Positions 16,200 through 23,730 of a stretch of DNA of 34,674 nucleotides are shown here, one piece after another. The translations under genes were made by a program, and so were the position numbers. Within the stretch, counting starts at the first letter, position 1. Every line of letters starts with the position of its first letter. The stretch is from Caulobacteraceae bacterium. Its GTDB lineage: Bacteria; Pseudomonadota; Alphaproteobacteria; Caulobacterales; Caulobacteraceae. Under the pieces are notes generated by a model. That model was given only the letters and a program-made list of their open reading frames with translations, made no database searches and was not told the origin of the DNA. The DNA lies in NCBI GenBank assembly GCA_003164925.1, contig PLRV01000092.1, forward strand, positions 1 through 34,674, read 5' to 3'.

Positions 16200-16592
16200 A
16201 TGGCAGCCTTCGCGGCCGCTCCGGCCTTCGCCCACCACTCCTTCAACGCCTATGATATGAGCAAGACCGAGGCGGCGTCGGGCTCCATTAAGGAGTTTCG
16301 CTGGGGCGCGCCCCATTCGTCGGTGGTGCTGCTTTTCCTGGACAAGGACGGTCAGCAGCAGACCATGTCCTTGGTCAGCGGCAGCCCGTTGGCGTTCTCC
16401 AAGCAAGGGTTCGCGCCGCGCGATTTTCATCGCGGGGATAAGGTGACCGTCAGCTACCATCCCAACACCGGCGGCGCTCCCGGCGGGGCCCTGGCCAGCC
16501 TGACCCTGCCCGATGGCAAGACCTACAAGGACGCCGAAGTCGCCGCCGCGCCTGCCGATGCGGCCGCTCCCGCTGGTCCTCCAGGCAAGTAG
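16200..16592 (+). pseudogene. DUF6152 family protein, 5' end lost to IS256
   Basis: The open frame gives 130 residues starting MAAFAAAPAFA then HHSFNAYDMS, which is the last part of a Sec signal and the whole DUF6152 domain (SGSIKEFRWGAPHSSVVLLF, QTMSLVSGSPLAFSK, GDKVTVSYHPNTGG, ASLTLPDGKTY) with an Ala/Pro-rich tail. The ATG at 16200 is only an internal Met with no convincing ribosome site. The positive N-region and most of the hydrophobic core of the signal are at 14717. If translated, the product would probably stay in the cytoplasm. The mature domain keeps the His-His start and the W..PH motif. Joined directly at the proposed target repeat, the two halves are one base out of frame. Confidence 0.8.
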
Positions 16593-16831
16593 GCGGAGTT
16601 CCGCCTACGAGGCCGTCGCGCCGTCCTGGCCGGCGCCCTCGTGGCCGCCGGATCACATCGTCGCCATTCAGGTCGCGATTGTCTTGCGCGCAGATGCGCC
16701 GCCGGGCGCAAGCACGCCGGACGGGCTGTTCAATGCGGCGCCGTGTTCGCGCGCACGCTCTGGTTCTGACCGCTTCATTGCAGCGGCCGCGCATCACCGC
16801 CAGGCGATGCGTAGCCGCTCTCGCCTCTTAA
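16593..16831. other. Convergent intergenic spacer
   Basis: This 240-bp stretch lies between the DUF6152 fragment and the 3' end of the minus-strand GHWEGD A gene. It is GC-rich, with no gene or strong terminator recognised. Confidence 0.35.
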
Positions 16832-17701
16832 TCAGTCCTTCGGCTCGGGGATCAGGCCGGCGTCGGCGTCGACGCTCGGATCGCCAATCTGCTCCTCGCA
16901 GTTATACTCCTTCATCACCGCGCGGTTCGGGCGCCAGTGATAGCGCCGCGCGACGGTCCAGGGCCGCGTGTAGTAGGTCGGATCGTCGATGGTGATCAGA
17001 ACCTGCAGATAGGGGTTGCGGTCGCCCGTATTCACCTTGCGGATGCGGTACGTCAGCTTCCCGGACGCGGAAAAAGGGGTCCCGTCTGCGTCGAGCCAGA
17101 AATCATGCGCAAAGTCCTTGGTCTCGACCACCAGGGTGTCGCCTTCCCAATGTCCCTCCGAGCGGCCCATGTAGGCTTTTTCCTTGGGGACCGGCACGGC
17201 GCGCGGATCCAGAACAACGTTCCAGGTTCCATGGAATTCCTCGAACACCCACTCCATCCCCAGCTTCGATTGGAAGATATGGAAGGGGAAGTTCAGGTCG
17301 AGCTGCCAGAACTGGCCGGGCGGACGGCAGATCGCTGAAGCGTTGATGTACGGCGATTTAGACTTCACCCGCCGCGCCAGGACCTTGGCGCCCGCGTCGT
17401 TGAACGGCGGGTAAAGCGCGTACATGTCGCGCACATTGCGGAAGATCAGGTCGTCAATGTGCATCCACGTGCCGGAGAAATCGTGCGGATCGGCCGACGG
17501 CATGGGCGCATTGGCCGGAAGCGGCGGCGGTTGCCGATTATCGAGAGGTTTGGGAGGCCGCAGGCCGGTGACCGTCTGCAGGGCGGGCGAGAGAGGCGGA
17601 TGTGTGAACTGCGCCAGGGCGCTGTCGCAAAAGGCAAGTTGCGAGGCGACGGCGAGCCACAGGCTGGTTTGCCGGGCGGACAGGGCTGTACGAAGTCTCA
17701 T
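16832..17701 (-). CDS. GHWEGD-family secreted protein, subtype A
   Basis: This is a 289-residue protein with a Sec signal ending CDSALAQ. Landmarks are HDFSGTWM (73-80), ICRPPGQFWQ (124-133), SEGHWEGDTLVVETKDF (181-197), TIDDPTYYTRPWT (237-249), WRPN (256-259) and YNCEEQIGD (266-274). Mature cysteines are C125 and C268, 143 apart. AGGAGATATTCA precedes the start at 17701. It follows its B-type partner by 24 bp on the same strand, so the order here is B then A. It is about 40% similar by eye to the A protein at 21314-22306 and shares the C-terminal DADAGL..EP ending with it. Function is unknown. Confidence 0.8.
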   Translation of the reverse strand: MRLRTALSARQTSLWLAVASQLAFCDSALAQFTHPPLSPALQTVTGLRPPKPLDNRQPPPLPANAPMPSADPHDFSGTWMHIDDLIFRNVRDMYALYPPFNDAGAKVLARRVKSKSPYINASAICRPPGQFWQLDLNFPFHIFQSKLGMEWVFEEFHGTWNVVLDPRAVPVPKEKAYMGRSEGHWEGDTLVVETKDFAHDFWLDADGTPFSASGKLTYRIRKVNTGDRNPYLQVLITIDDPTYYTRPWTVARRYHWRPNRAVMKEYNCEEQIGDPSVDADAGLIPEPKD

Positions 17702-17725
17702 TGAATATCTCCTAAGCCGCTGCGG

Positions 17726-18490
17726 TCACTTGCCCGCCAATATCGCGTCGTAGCTCTTCAGCCGGTCCAGGCAGACGTCCTCCGGGAACATCGCCGCGGG
17801 CTGGCGCTTGTAGGTGATCACGCCGCCCCAGGGATGGGTGTAATAGGCCGGATCCTCGACGGTGATGCGGTCTTCCAGGGTGTCGTGATCCACAAGGCGG
17901 AAGCGCTCGATGATCTTGGCGTCGAAAGAGCGCGGGGTAAGGTCGTCCAGCAGCGCCCGTTCCGATCCGTCCGTGGTCGTTGCGACCAGGGTGGCGCCGT
18001 CCCAGCGGCCGATCGAACGGCCGGTCATCGTCGGCGCGTCCAAGGGCGGGGTGTCGATCCCGCGCATGTCGATCTGGCGCTGCGCGCGATTCCATTCATA
18101 GACGAAGGTCAGCACCCCTTGCCGCTGCCAGATCTTGAAGCGCAGCGGCGTCAAGCCAAGGCGTGGAACGCCGGGGTTGGAGCAACGCGACGTGTAGATG
18201 TCGTAATCGTCGTAGTCGCCCTTGGCGCGATAGGCCTTGTTCTCGTCGTACTCCTTGCGGCCCGCAGGGGTGAAGGGGATCGCTTCGGCCGGCTGCAGCG
18301 TCGACCGCGGCTTGGCGATCTTCCACACCCCTTCAAAGTTGGCGCCGGCCCGAGGTATCGCCGAATCCTTTGGCGCCACCATCGATTCCGGCGCCATTTG
18401 GGCATGTACCGGCGCAGCCAGCATGGCCGCGGCCCACAGGCCAACGGCGACCCTGCCCGCCCATCCCAAACGCAAGTCGATCATCGTCAT
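17726..18490 (-). CDS. GHWEGD-family secreted protein, subtype B
   Basis: This is a 254-residue protein with a Sec signal ending APVHAQ. Landmarks are NFEGVWKI (51-58), SRCSNPGVPRLGLTPLRFKI (101-120), YEWNR (131-135), GRWDGATLV (161-169), VEDPAYYTHPW (211-221) and PEDVCLDR (236-243). Here the signature motif has changed from GHWEGD to GRWDGA, so the His is not essential to the fold. C103 and C240 are 137 apart. The ATG at 18490 is chosen because AGGAA lies five bases upstream; GTG at 18508 and ATG at 18502 or 18484 are alternatives. It is 43 bp downstream of the EthD-like gene and 24 bp upstream of its A partner. Confidence 0.8.
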   Translation of the reverse strand: MTMIDLRLGWAGRVAVGLWAAAMLAAPVHAQMAPESMVAPKDSAIPRAGANFEGVWKIAKPRSTLQPAEAIPFTPAGRKEYDENKAYRAKGDYDDYDIYTSRCSNPGVPRLGLTPLRFKIWQRQGVLTFVYEWNRAQRQIDMRGIDTPPLDAPTMTGRSIGRWDGATLVATTTDGSERALLDDLTPRSFDAKIIERFRLVDHDTLEDRITVEDPAYYTHPWGGVITYKRQPAAMFPEDVCLDRLKSYDAILAGK

Positions 18491-18533
18491 CGGTTTCCTC
18501 ATGTCCACGCCGAAGCGGCGAGCGGCCCGTTTC

Positions 18534-19361
18534 TCACTTCACCTCAGGCGACGCGGCGGTGGCCATGAAGCCCTTTCCGTGTTGGGTGCCAAAAGCATCG
18601 GACATCACCGTGATCTTCTCCTTGATCCTCCGGCCTATCTCGCTGTTCGTCGCTTCAAGACTGCGGCTATAGAAGTGGAAGATCACCAAGTAGCGAGGGA
18701 AGTCGGTCTCTCCGCCAATCCGAATGAAGCGTTGCGCCGAGGCGAAGCCAGGCACGCGCAAAACGTCGGGCACGTGTTGGAGATCGTACCAACGATTGTA
18801 AGCGTCTTCCTTTTCTGGCGTGGCCGGATCGCTGAAGACCACGAGGTAATGATCCTGCAGCGGACCGTCGCCGAGCGGCGTGGGATTTGTGCCGGGGATC
18901 TGCTTGGCAAGGACGACGGGCCAAAGCGGACGCAACAAAACGCGTTGGGTTTGCGCGGGGTCAACAGAAGGGTCCTGAGAAAGGCGACCATCCTTCGTGA
19001 GCTGTTCGATCCGCTGGTCTAGTCTGGACGTCTCGCCGGCCTTGACCACATAGAACGTCACACTGGCGGGCAGATTGTGATGGGCGTTGCCGGTCAGCTC
19101 GATGTTGTATCGCTGGCCGCTGACGACGCCTGGAACAGCCGCCAAGTCTCGCAGATGGCGTTCAGACCATTGGGCGAAGGCCTGCTCTTGACCCGGCTTG
19201 GCTTGGCCGAACTCCACCCATAGATCCTGATCTGACGTCACCGGCACGGTTACGGAGGCGGGCGCGACCGTCTGCGCGTTGGGCGCTGTCGGAGCCGCGA
19301 ACAGCGCCGCCGCGAAGGCCACGGAACGGAATAGGGCGGGCGCTTTCATTAGGCGACTCAT
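18534..19361 (-). CDS. Secreted tandem EthD/ABM-like protein
   Basis: This is a 275-residue protein with a signal ending APNAQ and two ferredoxin-like (dimeric alpha-beta barrel) units. Unit one is about 45-150 (LWVEFGQAKPGQEQAFAQW, then HLRDLAAVPGVVSGQRY). Unit two is about 170-265 (YLVVFSDPATPEKEDAYNRW, then YDLQHVPDVLRVPGFASAQR). The F/YNRWYD..HVPDVL.VPGF pattern is that of EthD-type proteins, used in cleavage or oxygenation of ethers, quinones and polyketides. A second member is at 23731-24372. It is the first gene of a likely three-gene minus transcript with the following B/A pair. The start at 19361 has AGGAAG upstream. Substrate is unknown. Confidence 0.78.
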   Translation of the reverse strand: MSRLMKAPALFRSVAFAAALFAAPTAPNAQTVAPASVTVPVTSDQDLWVEFGQAKPGQEQAFAQWSERHLRDLAAVPGVVSGQRYNIELTGNAHHNLPASVTFYVVKAGETSRLDQRIEQLTKDGRLSQDPSVDPAQTQRVLLRPLWPVVLAKQIPGTNPTPLGDGPLQDHYLVVFSDPATPEKEDAYNRWYDLQHVPDVLRVPGFASAQRFIRIGGETDFPRYLVIFHFYSRSLEATNSEIGRRIKEKITVMSDAFGTQHGKGFMATAASPEVK

Positions 19362-19684
19362 GCGTTCGTCTTCCTGGTCAAGGTCGAGCGTGTGGCAATG
19401 GAGTTAGACCGCGCTCTGCGCCGAAAGCGGGCAGGCGGCGCAATCGCATGATGTCCGGCCGAAATCTTGAAGACCCGCAGAGCCGCCCTGCCTTGTCGGC
19501 GCGTCGGCTAAGAAGATCGACAATGAATCAATAAACCGCCGGATCAAGAATAGCTCCAGCGCCTCCTCCGACGATTATTTTGCTGACAGAGCAGCTATGT
19601 AGCTTTGCTAACACTGTCGCCGGAGCACTAGCAATCGAAACCAAATTGCATTTTGAGCATATCTGCTTTGATTTTGGTTGTCGG
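19362..19684. other. AT-richer promoter region for the EthD/B/A genes
   Basis: This 323-bp gap contains a relatively AT-rich island (19560-19680). On the minus strand it reads CAACCAAAATC, then GCAGATATGCTCAAAATG, a weak match to the recurring box. On the plus strand GAGCAGCTATGTAGC (19588-19602) is another partial match. It probably holds the promoter for the genes ending at 16832. No coding sequence is supported. Confidence 0.4.
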
Positions 19685-20599
19685 CTAAGGTGTTCCGATA
19701 TCGCCGAGTGCTCTGAAGGTCTTCGCATCATAGTGAGCGAGGCATCGGCGCGCCCGCTCTTCGGGCTGGCTGGCTAGGATGAACGGAAGCGCGGCGTCCG
19801 TGAACGCAGCGGGTTGATCCCATTGCGGCGTATGCGACGCGTTCTCCAGCACGACCAATCGTGCATCGTGCATCTTCTCCACCATTCTCGCCCCTTCAGC
19901 CGGCGATTTTCCATGGTCCTCGGCGCCCTGGATGATCAATGTCGGCGCCGTAATTTCCCCGAGGCGCTCATAGGTGCTCCAGTTCTGGTTCGAGGTGTCG
20001 GCCTCCACACCCGCATCACGGTTCATGCGGTCGAACGCCTCGTAGAAGAGGCCGGCGTACGCCTTTGGCGGCTTTTTGGCGAAAAAGAACCCGTCAATCG
20101 TCGCGGACGTGCGCCAGGAGGCAAGCTGGGCCTCGCGGGTTCGTGGCGCGGGGTAGGTCGACCGAGAGGCGGTCGCGATGAGCACAAGTCTCTCGGTCAG
20201 GTCCGGATGATTCAACGCCACGTATTGCGCGACCGTGCTGCCCATCGCGCCGCCGACGAGGGTTGCCGAGCTAAGACCGCGCGCCTGCATGAATTGCGCG
20301 ATCGTTTCCGCCAGCGCCGGGATCGTATACGGCCCAGGCGCGTCGGCTGACCGCCCGAAGCCGGGAAGATCAAAAGCGATGGCGTGAACGCCGCAATCGC
20401 CCAGGAGCTGCATCCAGGGCGTCCAATAGTCGGCGGATTGGCCAAATCCATGAATGAAGATCACGGCGTGCGCGCCATGCCCGCGCTCGACATAGCGCAT
20501 GCTCGTGGCGCCGGCGCCCGCCGCCATGGCCGGGCCCACGACCCCGGCGAACAGCGCGCCCGCCATCAGAGCCTTTAGGAATGTGCGCAGGATCATCAT
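19685..20599 (-). CDS. Secreted alpha/beta hydrolase-fold protein lacking nucleophile Ser
   Basis: This is a 304-residue protein with a Sec signal ending PAMAAG. The fold is clear: IFIHGFGQSADYW (oxyanion loop, about 47-59), AFDLPGFGRS, LIIQGAEDHG with acid D228, and NASHTPQWDQP with H256. The nucleophile elbow, normally G-x-S-x-G, reads GGAMG (116-120), so Ala118 replaces the serine. Classical ester hydrolysis is therefore unlikely; a lyase, dehydratase, decarboxylase or cyclase role, or a binding role, would fit. It is the last gene of a minus-strand operon after the NTF2-like gene and an A/B GHWEGD pair, 16 bp after the B gene. ATG at 20599 or 20596 could start it. Confidence 0.85.
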   Translation of the reverse strand: MMILRTFLKALMAGALFAGVVGPAMAAGAGATSMRYVERGHGAHAVIFIHGFGQSADYWTPWMQLLGDCGVHAIAFDLPGFGRSADAPGPYTIPALAETIAQFMQARGLSSATLVGGAMGSTVAQYVALNHPDLTERLVLIATASRSTYPAPRTREAQLASWRTSATIDGFFFAKKPPKAYAGLFYEAFDRMNRDAGVEADTSNQNWSTYERLGEITAPTLIIQGAEDHGKSPAEGARMVEKMHDARLVVLENASHTPQWDQPAAFTDAALPFILASQPEERARRCLAHYDAKTFRALGDIGTP

Positions 20600-20615
20600 G
20601 TTCCCCGTCGCTGGT

Positions 20616-21317
20616 TCAAGGTAGAGGCATCTTGCCGGCGTCCCGGCGGTCCAGGCACACGTCCTCTGGGAAAGCTAAGTCCGGTTGGCGCTGGTAGGTC
20701 GCCTGCGTGTGCCAAGGGCGGGTAAAAAACGCGGGATCGCTAATGGTGATTTGATCGCGGAGGGTGTTTGGACCCGTAAGGCTCCAGCGCTCCTCCACGA
20801 CCATGTCCGAGTCGTGCGGCGTCAGGTTGTCGATCAGCGTGTTCTCGTCGAAGTACTGCGACTTGATGACGAGCGTCTTGCCTTCCCAATGACCCCGCGA
20901 AACCCCGACCGCCGGGCCGACAAACGGCTGTTCGGCAGTGCGGCCTGTCATGTCCACTTCGCGGTGAAGCCGGTTCCATTCGTATTCAAACACCACGAAC
21001 CGCGCACGCGGCCAGATGCGGAACCGCCAGGGCGTCAAGGAAAGCCGTGGCACGCCGGGCGAAGCGCAGCGCGACTGGGTGCGGTCGAAGCTGAAATCGC
21101 CTTTGGCCAGGGCGGCCTTGTTCTGCTCGTAGGCTGTTTGGCCCGCCGCGGTGAAGGGGATCGGGCCATCGATCGGCGTGAAGGCGCTCCGGGGGCTGGT
21201 GATTTTCCAGACGCCTTCGAGACCATTGTCCCGAGAGGCTGCGTGGGACGAAAGCGGCAGCAAGGCCAACGCCAGCGCCGCAACGACCAAGCCTCGGGCG
21301 GAAGGTGCGGTCCTCAT
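20616..21317 (-). CDS. GHWEGD-family secreted protein, subtype B
   Basis: This is a 233-residue protein with a signal ending SSHAAS. Landmarks are GLEGVWKITSPRSAF (32-46), SRCASPGVPRLSLTPWRFRI (82-101), YEWNRLHREVDM (112-123), GHWEGKTLVIKS (142-153), ISDPAFFTRPW (192-202) and FPEDVCLDR (216-224). C84 and C221 are 137 residues apart. The ATG at 21317 overlaps the TGA of the upstream A gene (ATGA) and has GGAGGA seven bases upstream, so tight translational coupling with its A partner is expected. It is clearly paralogous to the B protein at 17726-18490 across its whole length. Confidence 0.85.
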   Translation of the reverse strand: MRTAPSARGLVVAALALALLPLSSHAASRDNGLEGVWKITSPRSAFTPIDGPIPFTAAGQTAYEQNKAALAKGDFSFDRTQSRCASPGVPRLSLTPWRFRIWPRARFVVFEYEWNRLHREVDMTGRTAEQPFVGPAVGVSRGHWEGKTLVIKSQYFDENTLIDNLTPHDSDMVVEERWSLTGPNTLRDQITISDPAFFTRPWHTQATYQRQPDLAFPEDVCLDRRDAGKMPLP

Positions 21318-22306
21318 TGTGCGTCCTCCGGCGGCTCTGGCACAAGGCCAGCATCGGCGGGCACAGATTTGTCGCCAATCTGCGTCTCGCAATCATACTC
21401 TTCCAATACTTCCATGTCTGGCCGCCAAGCGAAGGTTTGCATCAAACTCCATGGGTGGGTGTAATAAACGGGGTCATCAATAGTCGTTACAATTTCCAGG
21501 AACCAATGGCCCTGATGAACCTTGCGAATGCGCTGGGTGATGATGGCGTCCGCCGAGGCGGGCGTGCCGACAGCGTCCAGCAAGGTTGGGATCTTCATTC
21601 CTTTGGTGACGACCACCAGGGTGTCGCCAACCCAGTGGCCGACGGAAACCCCCATGTAGCTCTTGTGATCCGCCGGCGGCGCTTTAGCGGGATCTAGATA
21701 GATCGTCTCGCGCCCGTGATAATCCTGAAACAGCAGCTCCAGCCGATCCTTGGATTGGAGCAGCACGAAGGGATAGTTTATTTCCTGCTGCCAGAGCACG
21801 CCGGGCGGGCGACATAGGGCAGCGGCGTTGGAATAGGGCTTGCCGATCCCCTGCGCCTTCACACGGCGCGCAAGCAGTTTGTGGCCGCGCGCCGTGTAGG
21901 GCGGCGGGTTGTCGTACATGTCGTGCTGGAATTCGAAGCCCAGCATTTGGTCGTGGACCCACGCTCCTTCCAGATTGTGCGGATCGGGAGAAGGATCGGG
22001 CAGCCCCGCCGGGAGCGGCGGCACCAGTTGGGCCAGCAGCCTCTTTCCGCTCAGCCCGGGATGCAGTTCTTTGGGCGGCGGCGGCTTCAGGTCGGCGTTC
22101 TCAGGGATGTCCCAAGGCTGAGCGCCCACAGCTGGGGGAGGAGCACCGCCGGCGGGAGGAGCGCCGCTGACGCCTGGACCCGACGGTTGACCTTGCGCGG
22201 CGGGGGCGGCGAGCAACGCCAGGCCCATGGCCGCCGTGCAAAATAGGGCCGACGGGACACCCGGGCGAAGATGATTGAGCATTCGGCGAATGGGCTTTTC
22301 CTTCAT
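21314..22306 (-). CDS. GHWEGD-family secreted protein, subtype A
   Basis: This is a 330-residue protein, the longest A member because of a Pro/Gly-rich linker (about 41-115) after the signal (LALLAAPAAQGQ). Landmarks are HNLEGAWVHD (110-119), LCRPPGVLWQQ (164-174), GHWVGDTLVVVTKG (223-236), TIDDPVYYTHPW (275-286), WRPDMEV (294-300) and YDCETQIGDKS (304-314). C165 and C306 are 141 apart. The reading frame extends to 22498, but the MKEKPIRR start at 22306 gives a proper signal peptide. The stop is ATGA-coupled to the B gene. The NTF2-like gene upstream ends 88 bp away. Function is unknown. Confidence 0.8.
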   Translation of the reverse strand: MKEKPIRRMLNHLRPGVPSALFCTAAMGLALLAAPAAQGQPSGPGVSGAPPAGGAPPPAVGAQPWDIPENADLKPPPPKELHPGLSGKRLLAQLVPPLPAGLPDPSPDPHNLEGAWVHDQMLGFEFQHDMYDNPPPYTARGHKLLARRVKAQGIGKPYSNAAALCRPPGVLWQQEINYPFVLLQSKDRLELLFQDYHGRETIYLDPAKAPPADHKSYMGVSVGHWVGDTLVVVTKGMKIPTLLDAVGTPASADAIITQRIRKVHQGHWFLEIVTTIDDPVYYTHPWSLMQTFAWRPDMEVLEEYDCETQIGDKSVPADAGLVPEPPEDAQ

Positions 22307-22394
22307 GTCGTGGAGATCATTCCTGGTTTCGCGAACCGGGCCCGCATCGGCGCTTCCACCTGAGCCGACGGAACATCCCGATCCGATGGGTTGA

Positions 22395-22946
22395 TTACTG
22401 CGATGGGCCCGTTGGCGGAGCGCCGGCGGAGGACGAACGTATCGGCGGCCCGCCCGAGGCGCCATCCCAATGCTCGACGAGCTTGCCATCCGCCACACGG
22501 AATACGTTGAAGATGAAGGCTTGCTTGGACTGTCCGGTGGCCGGGTCTAGTGTTTCACGGTCGGTCATCATCATGACGCGATCTCCGTCCGCCATGAGGG
22601 CCAAGGTCTTTGGCGTAGGCGTGGGGCTGGCTGATGGCGTGCGCGACTGGAACATCCGCATGAGTTTGTCGCGCGGGGTGCCCGGGCCGGGAAGATGGGC
22701 ATACACCTCGGAATGCTGTGTATAGTCGGGGCTCAGGTATCGCTCGACGATGCCTTGAGCCTTCTCCTTCATCGTTCCGGTGGCTTCAGCCTCGTTCAAC
22801 GCGGCGTAGAAGTCGCGCACAGCCTGCATATTGGCCTTTTCCGCCGGCGTGTATTCGGCGCCCACTGCCGGTGAGGCAACCGCCACACCGAGTGTCAGCA
22901 GCAAGCCCAGCCCGTAAAGGCGCAGAGATTTGAGCGGATAGCGCAC
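22395..22946 (-). CDS. Secreted SnoaL/NTF2-like protein
   Basis: This is a 183-residue protein. A signal (LYGLGLLLTLGVAVASPAVG) is followed by an NTF2-like domain: ANMQAVRDFYAALNEAEATG, IVERYLSPDYTQHSEVYAHL, LMADGDRVMMMTDRETLD, then FIFNVFRVADGKLVEHWDGA. The closing VFRVADGKLVEHWD is a very common SnoaL-like signature. The C-terminal tail is Ser/Pro-rich. A GTG start at 22946 is supported by GAGGAG seven bases upstream. It heads the minus operon NTF2-like, GHWEGD A, GHWEGD B, alpha/beta hydrolase. SnoaL-like enzymes catalyse isomerisation, cyclisation or hydration by acid-base chemistry; the substrate is unknown here. Confidence 0.85.
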   Translation of the reverse strand: MRYPLKSLRLYGLGLLLTLGVAVASPAVGAEYTPAEKANMQAVRDFYAALNEAEATGTMKEKAQGIVERYLSPDYTQHSEVYAHLPGPGTPRDKLMRMFQSRTPSASPTPTPKTLALMADGDRVMMMTDRETLDPATGQSKQAFIFNVFRVADGKLVEHWDGASGGPPIRSSSAGAPPTGPSQ

Positions 22947-22965
22947 GAATGTTCTCCTCAGGAAC

Positions 22966-23017
22966 TAGAGCCTGATCGGTCCAGATCGGAACGATCTGGC
23001 GCGTGAATCAGGCTCTA
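22966..23017. repeat. TAGAGC-type cruciform repeat, copy A
   Basis: The outer arms TAGAGCCTGAT and ATCAGGCTCTA are perfect inverted repeats. An inner hairpin CCAGATCG/CGATCTGG lies between them. Copies B (23029-23081) and C (24423-24475) share the same ends. It is a short interspersed palindromic element in an intergenic site. Confidence 0.85.
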
Positions 23018-23028
23018 AATGTTTGAAT

Positions 23029-23081
23029 TAGAGCAAGGATTCACGCCTAGGATTGATTCAATCCAAGGCGATCTTGCTCTA
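23029..23081. repeat. TAGAGC-type cruciform repeat, copy B
   Basis: Outer arms are TAGAGCAAG and CTTGCTCTA, with an inner hairpin GGATTG/CAATCC. It contains GGATTCACGC, which reads in the opposite sense as GCGTGAATCC in copy C. It lies 11 bp from copy A. Confidence 0.8.
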
Positions 23082-23267
23082 GGGCAATGGGAAAAACGTG
23101 GATTGGGCATGGCTCCAGATTTTTCATTCCCCCCGCCCGGCTCCCACATTTGTGTTGGTCGGTGATTATATCATCGGAAGCCCCGATGTTGGCGCGCAAG
23201 AAGATAGCGGATTTCGGCCGCGAACCAATGGGCCTGAAACCTCATCCTCCCGGTCCGGAGGAGGATA

Positions 23268-23408
23268 ATGAACCGCTCAAGCGGAAGAGCGTTAGCTCAG
23301 ACAAGAAAAAAGCCTAATATAAGGCAATATATGTGTCAACTCGTGGCAAAAATAATGAATTCACGCGTCCATTTCATAATTGTGGCGCCATGTTTTTGCC
23401 GAATATGA
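23268..23408 (+). CDS. Possible small basic protein
   Basis: A 46-codon frame begins MNRSSGRALAQTRKKPNIRQ and ends IIVAPCFCRI. A near-ideal GGAGGAGG ribosome site lies just upstream of the ATG, which is why it is listed. The region is lower in GC than its surroundings. I recognise no family, and the frame may be chance. Confidence 0.2.
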   Translation: MNRSSGRALAQTRKKPNIRQYMCQLVAKIMNSRVHFIIVAPCFCRI

Positions 23409-23433
23409 GACGCGACATCGCGCTTGTTGAATG

Positions 23434-23455
23434 CCCAAATCAGCTTTGCATAGAA
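23434..23455 (+). repeat. Recurring intergenic box, weak copy
   Basis: CCCAAATCAGCTTTGCATAG resembles the core CCAAAACAGCTATGCGC, with several mismatches. It lies about 280 bp upstream of the EthD-like gene at 23731. Confidence 0.35.
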
Positions 23456-23730
23456 TTCATTTCTGCGGCGCGCCGGCCGAAGCGTGCTCCGCTGCTCAGC
23501 CGCGGCCAAGCGCAACGAAACGTCTTGTGGCTTTTGCATGGCTGAATTGACCCACCACGCTTGAGCCCGCGCGGGCTGCGGATAACGTCTGGCCGCGCCT
23601 ATCAAAGCTGCGGTTGCGCACGACAGCGAGCCCGGTTTGGCTGTCGCATTTGCCGCGCAATTACGAGGGAGGATTTGGTTTGCAGCAGTCCAGGATAAGC
23701 GCTGGTGCGCTCAAGGTAGGAAGAATTGGG

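Larger units (their letters stand above)
22947..23730. other. Long divergent intergenic region with hairpin repeats
   Basis: This 784-bp stretch lies between the divergent NTF2-like and EthD-like genes. It holds two TAGAGC-type hairpin repeats (22966-23017 and 23029-23081), a weak copy of the recurring box (23434-23455, CCCAAATCAGCTTTGCATAG), a lower-GC stretch (about 23290-23460) and one small reading frame with a strong ribosome site (23268-23408). A Lys-rich 43-codon frame from 23186 overlaps it and is not convincing. Confidence 0.5.

Noticed and set aside
15052-16260. 402-codon plus-strand frame
   Set aside because: It lies opposite the intact IS256 transposase and its Pro/His/Arg-rich translation has no family motif; it is a shadow frame of high-GC DNA.
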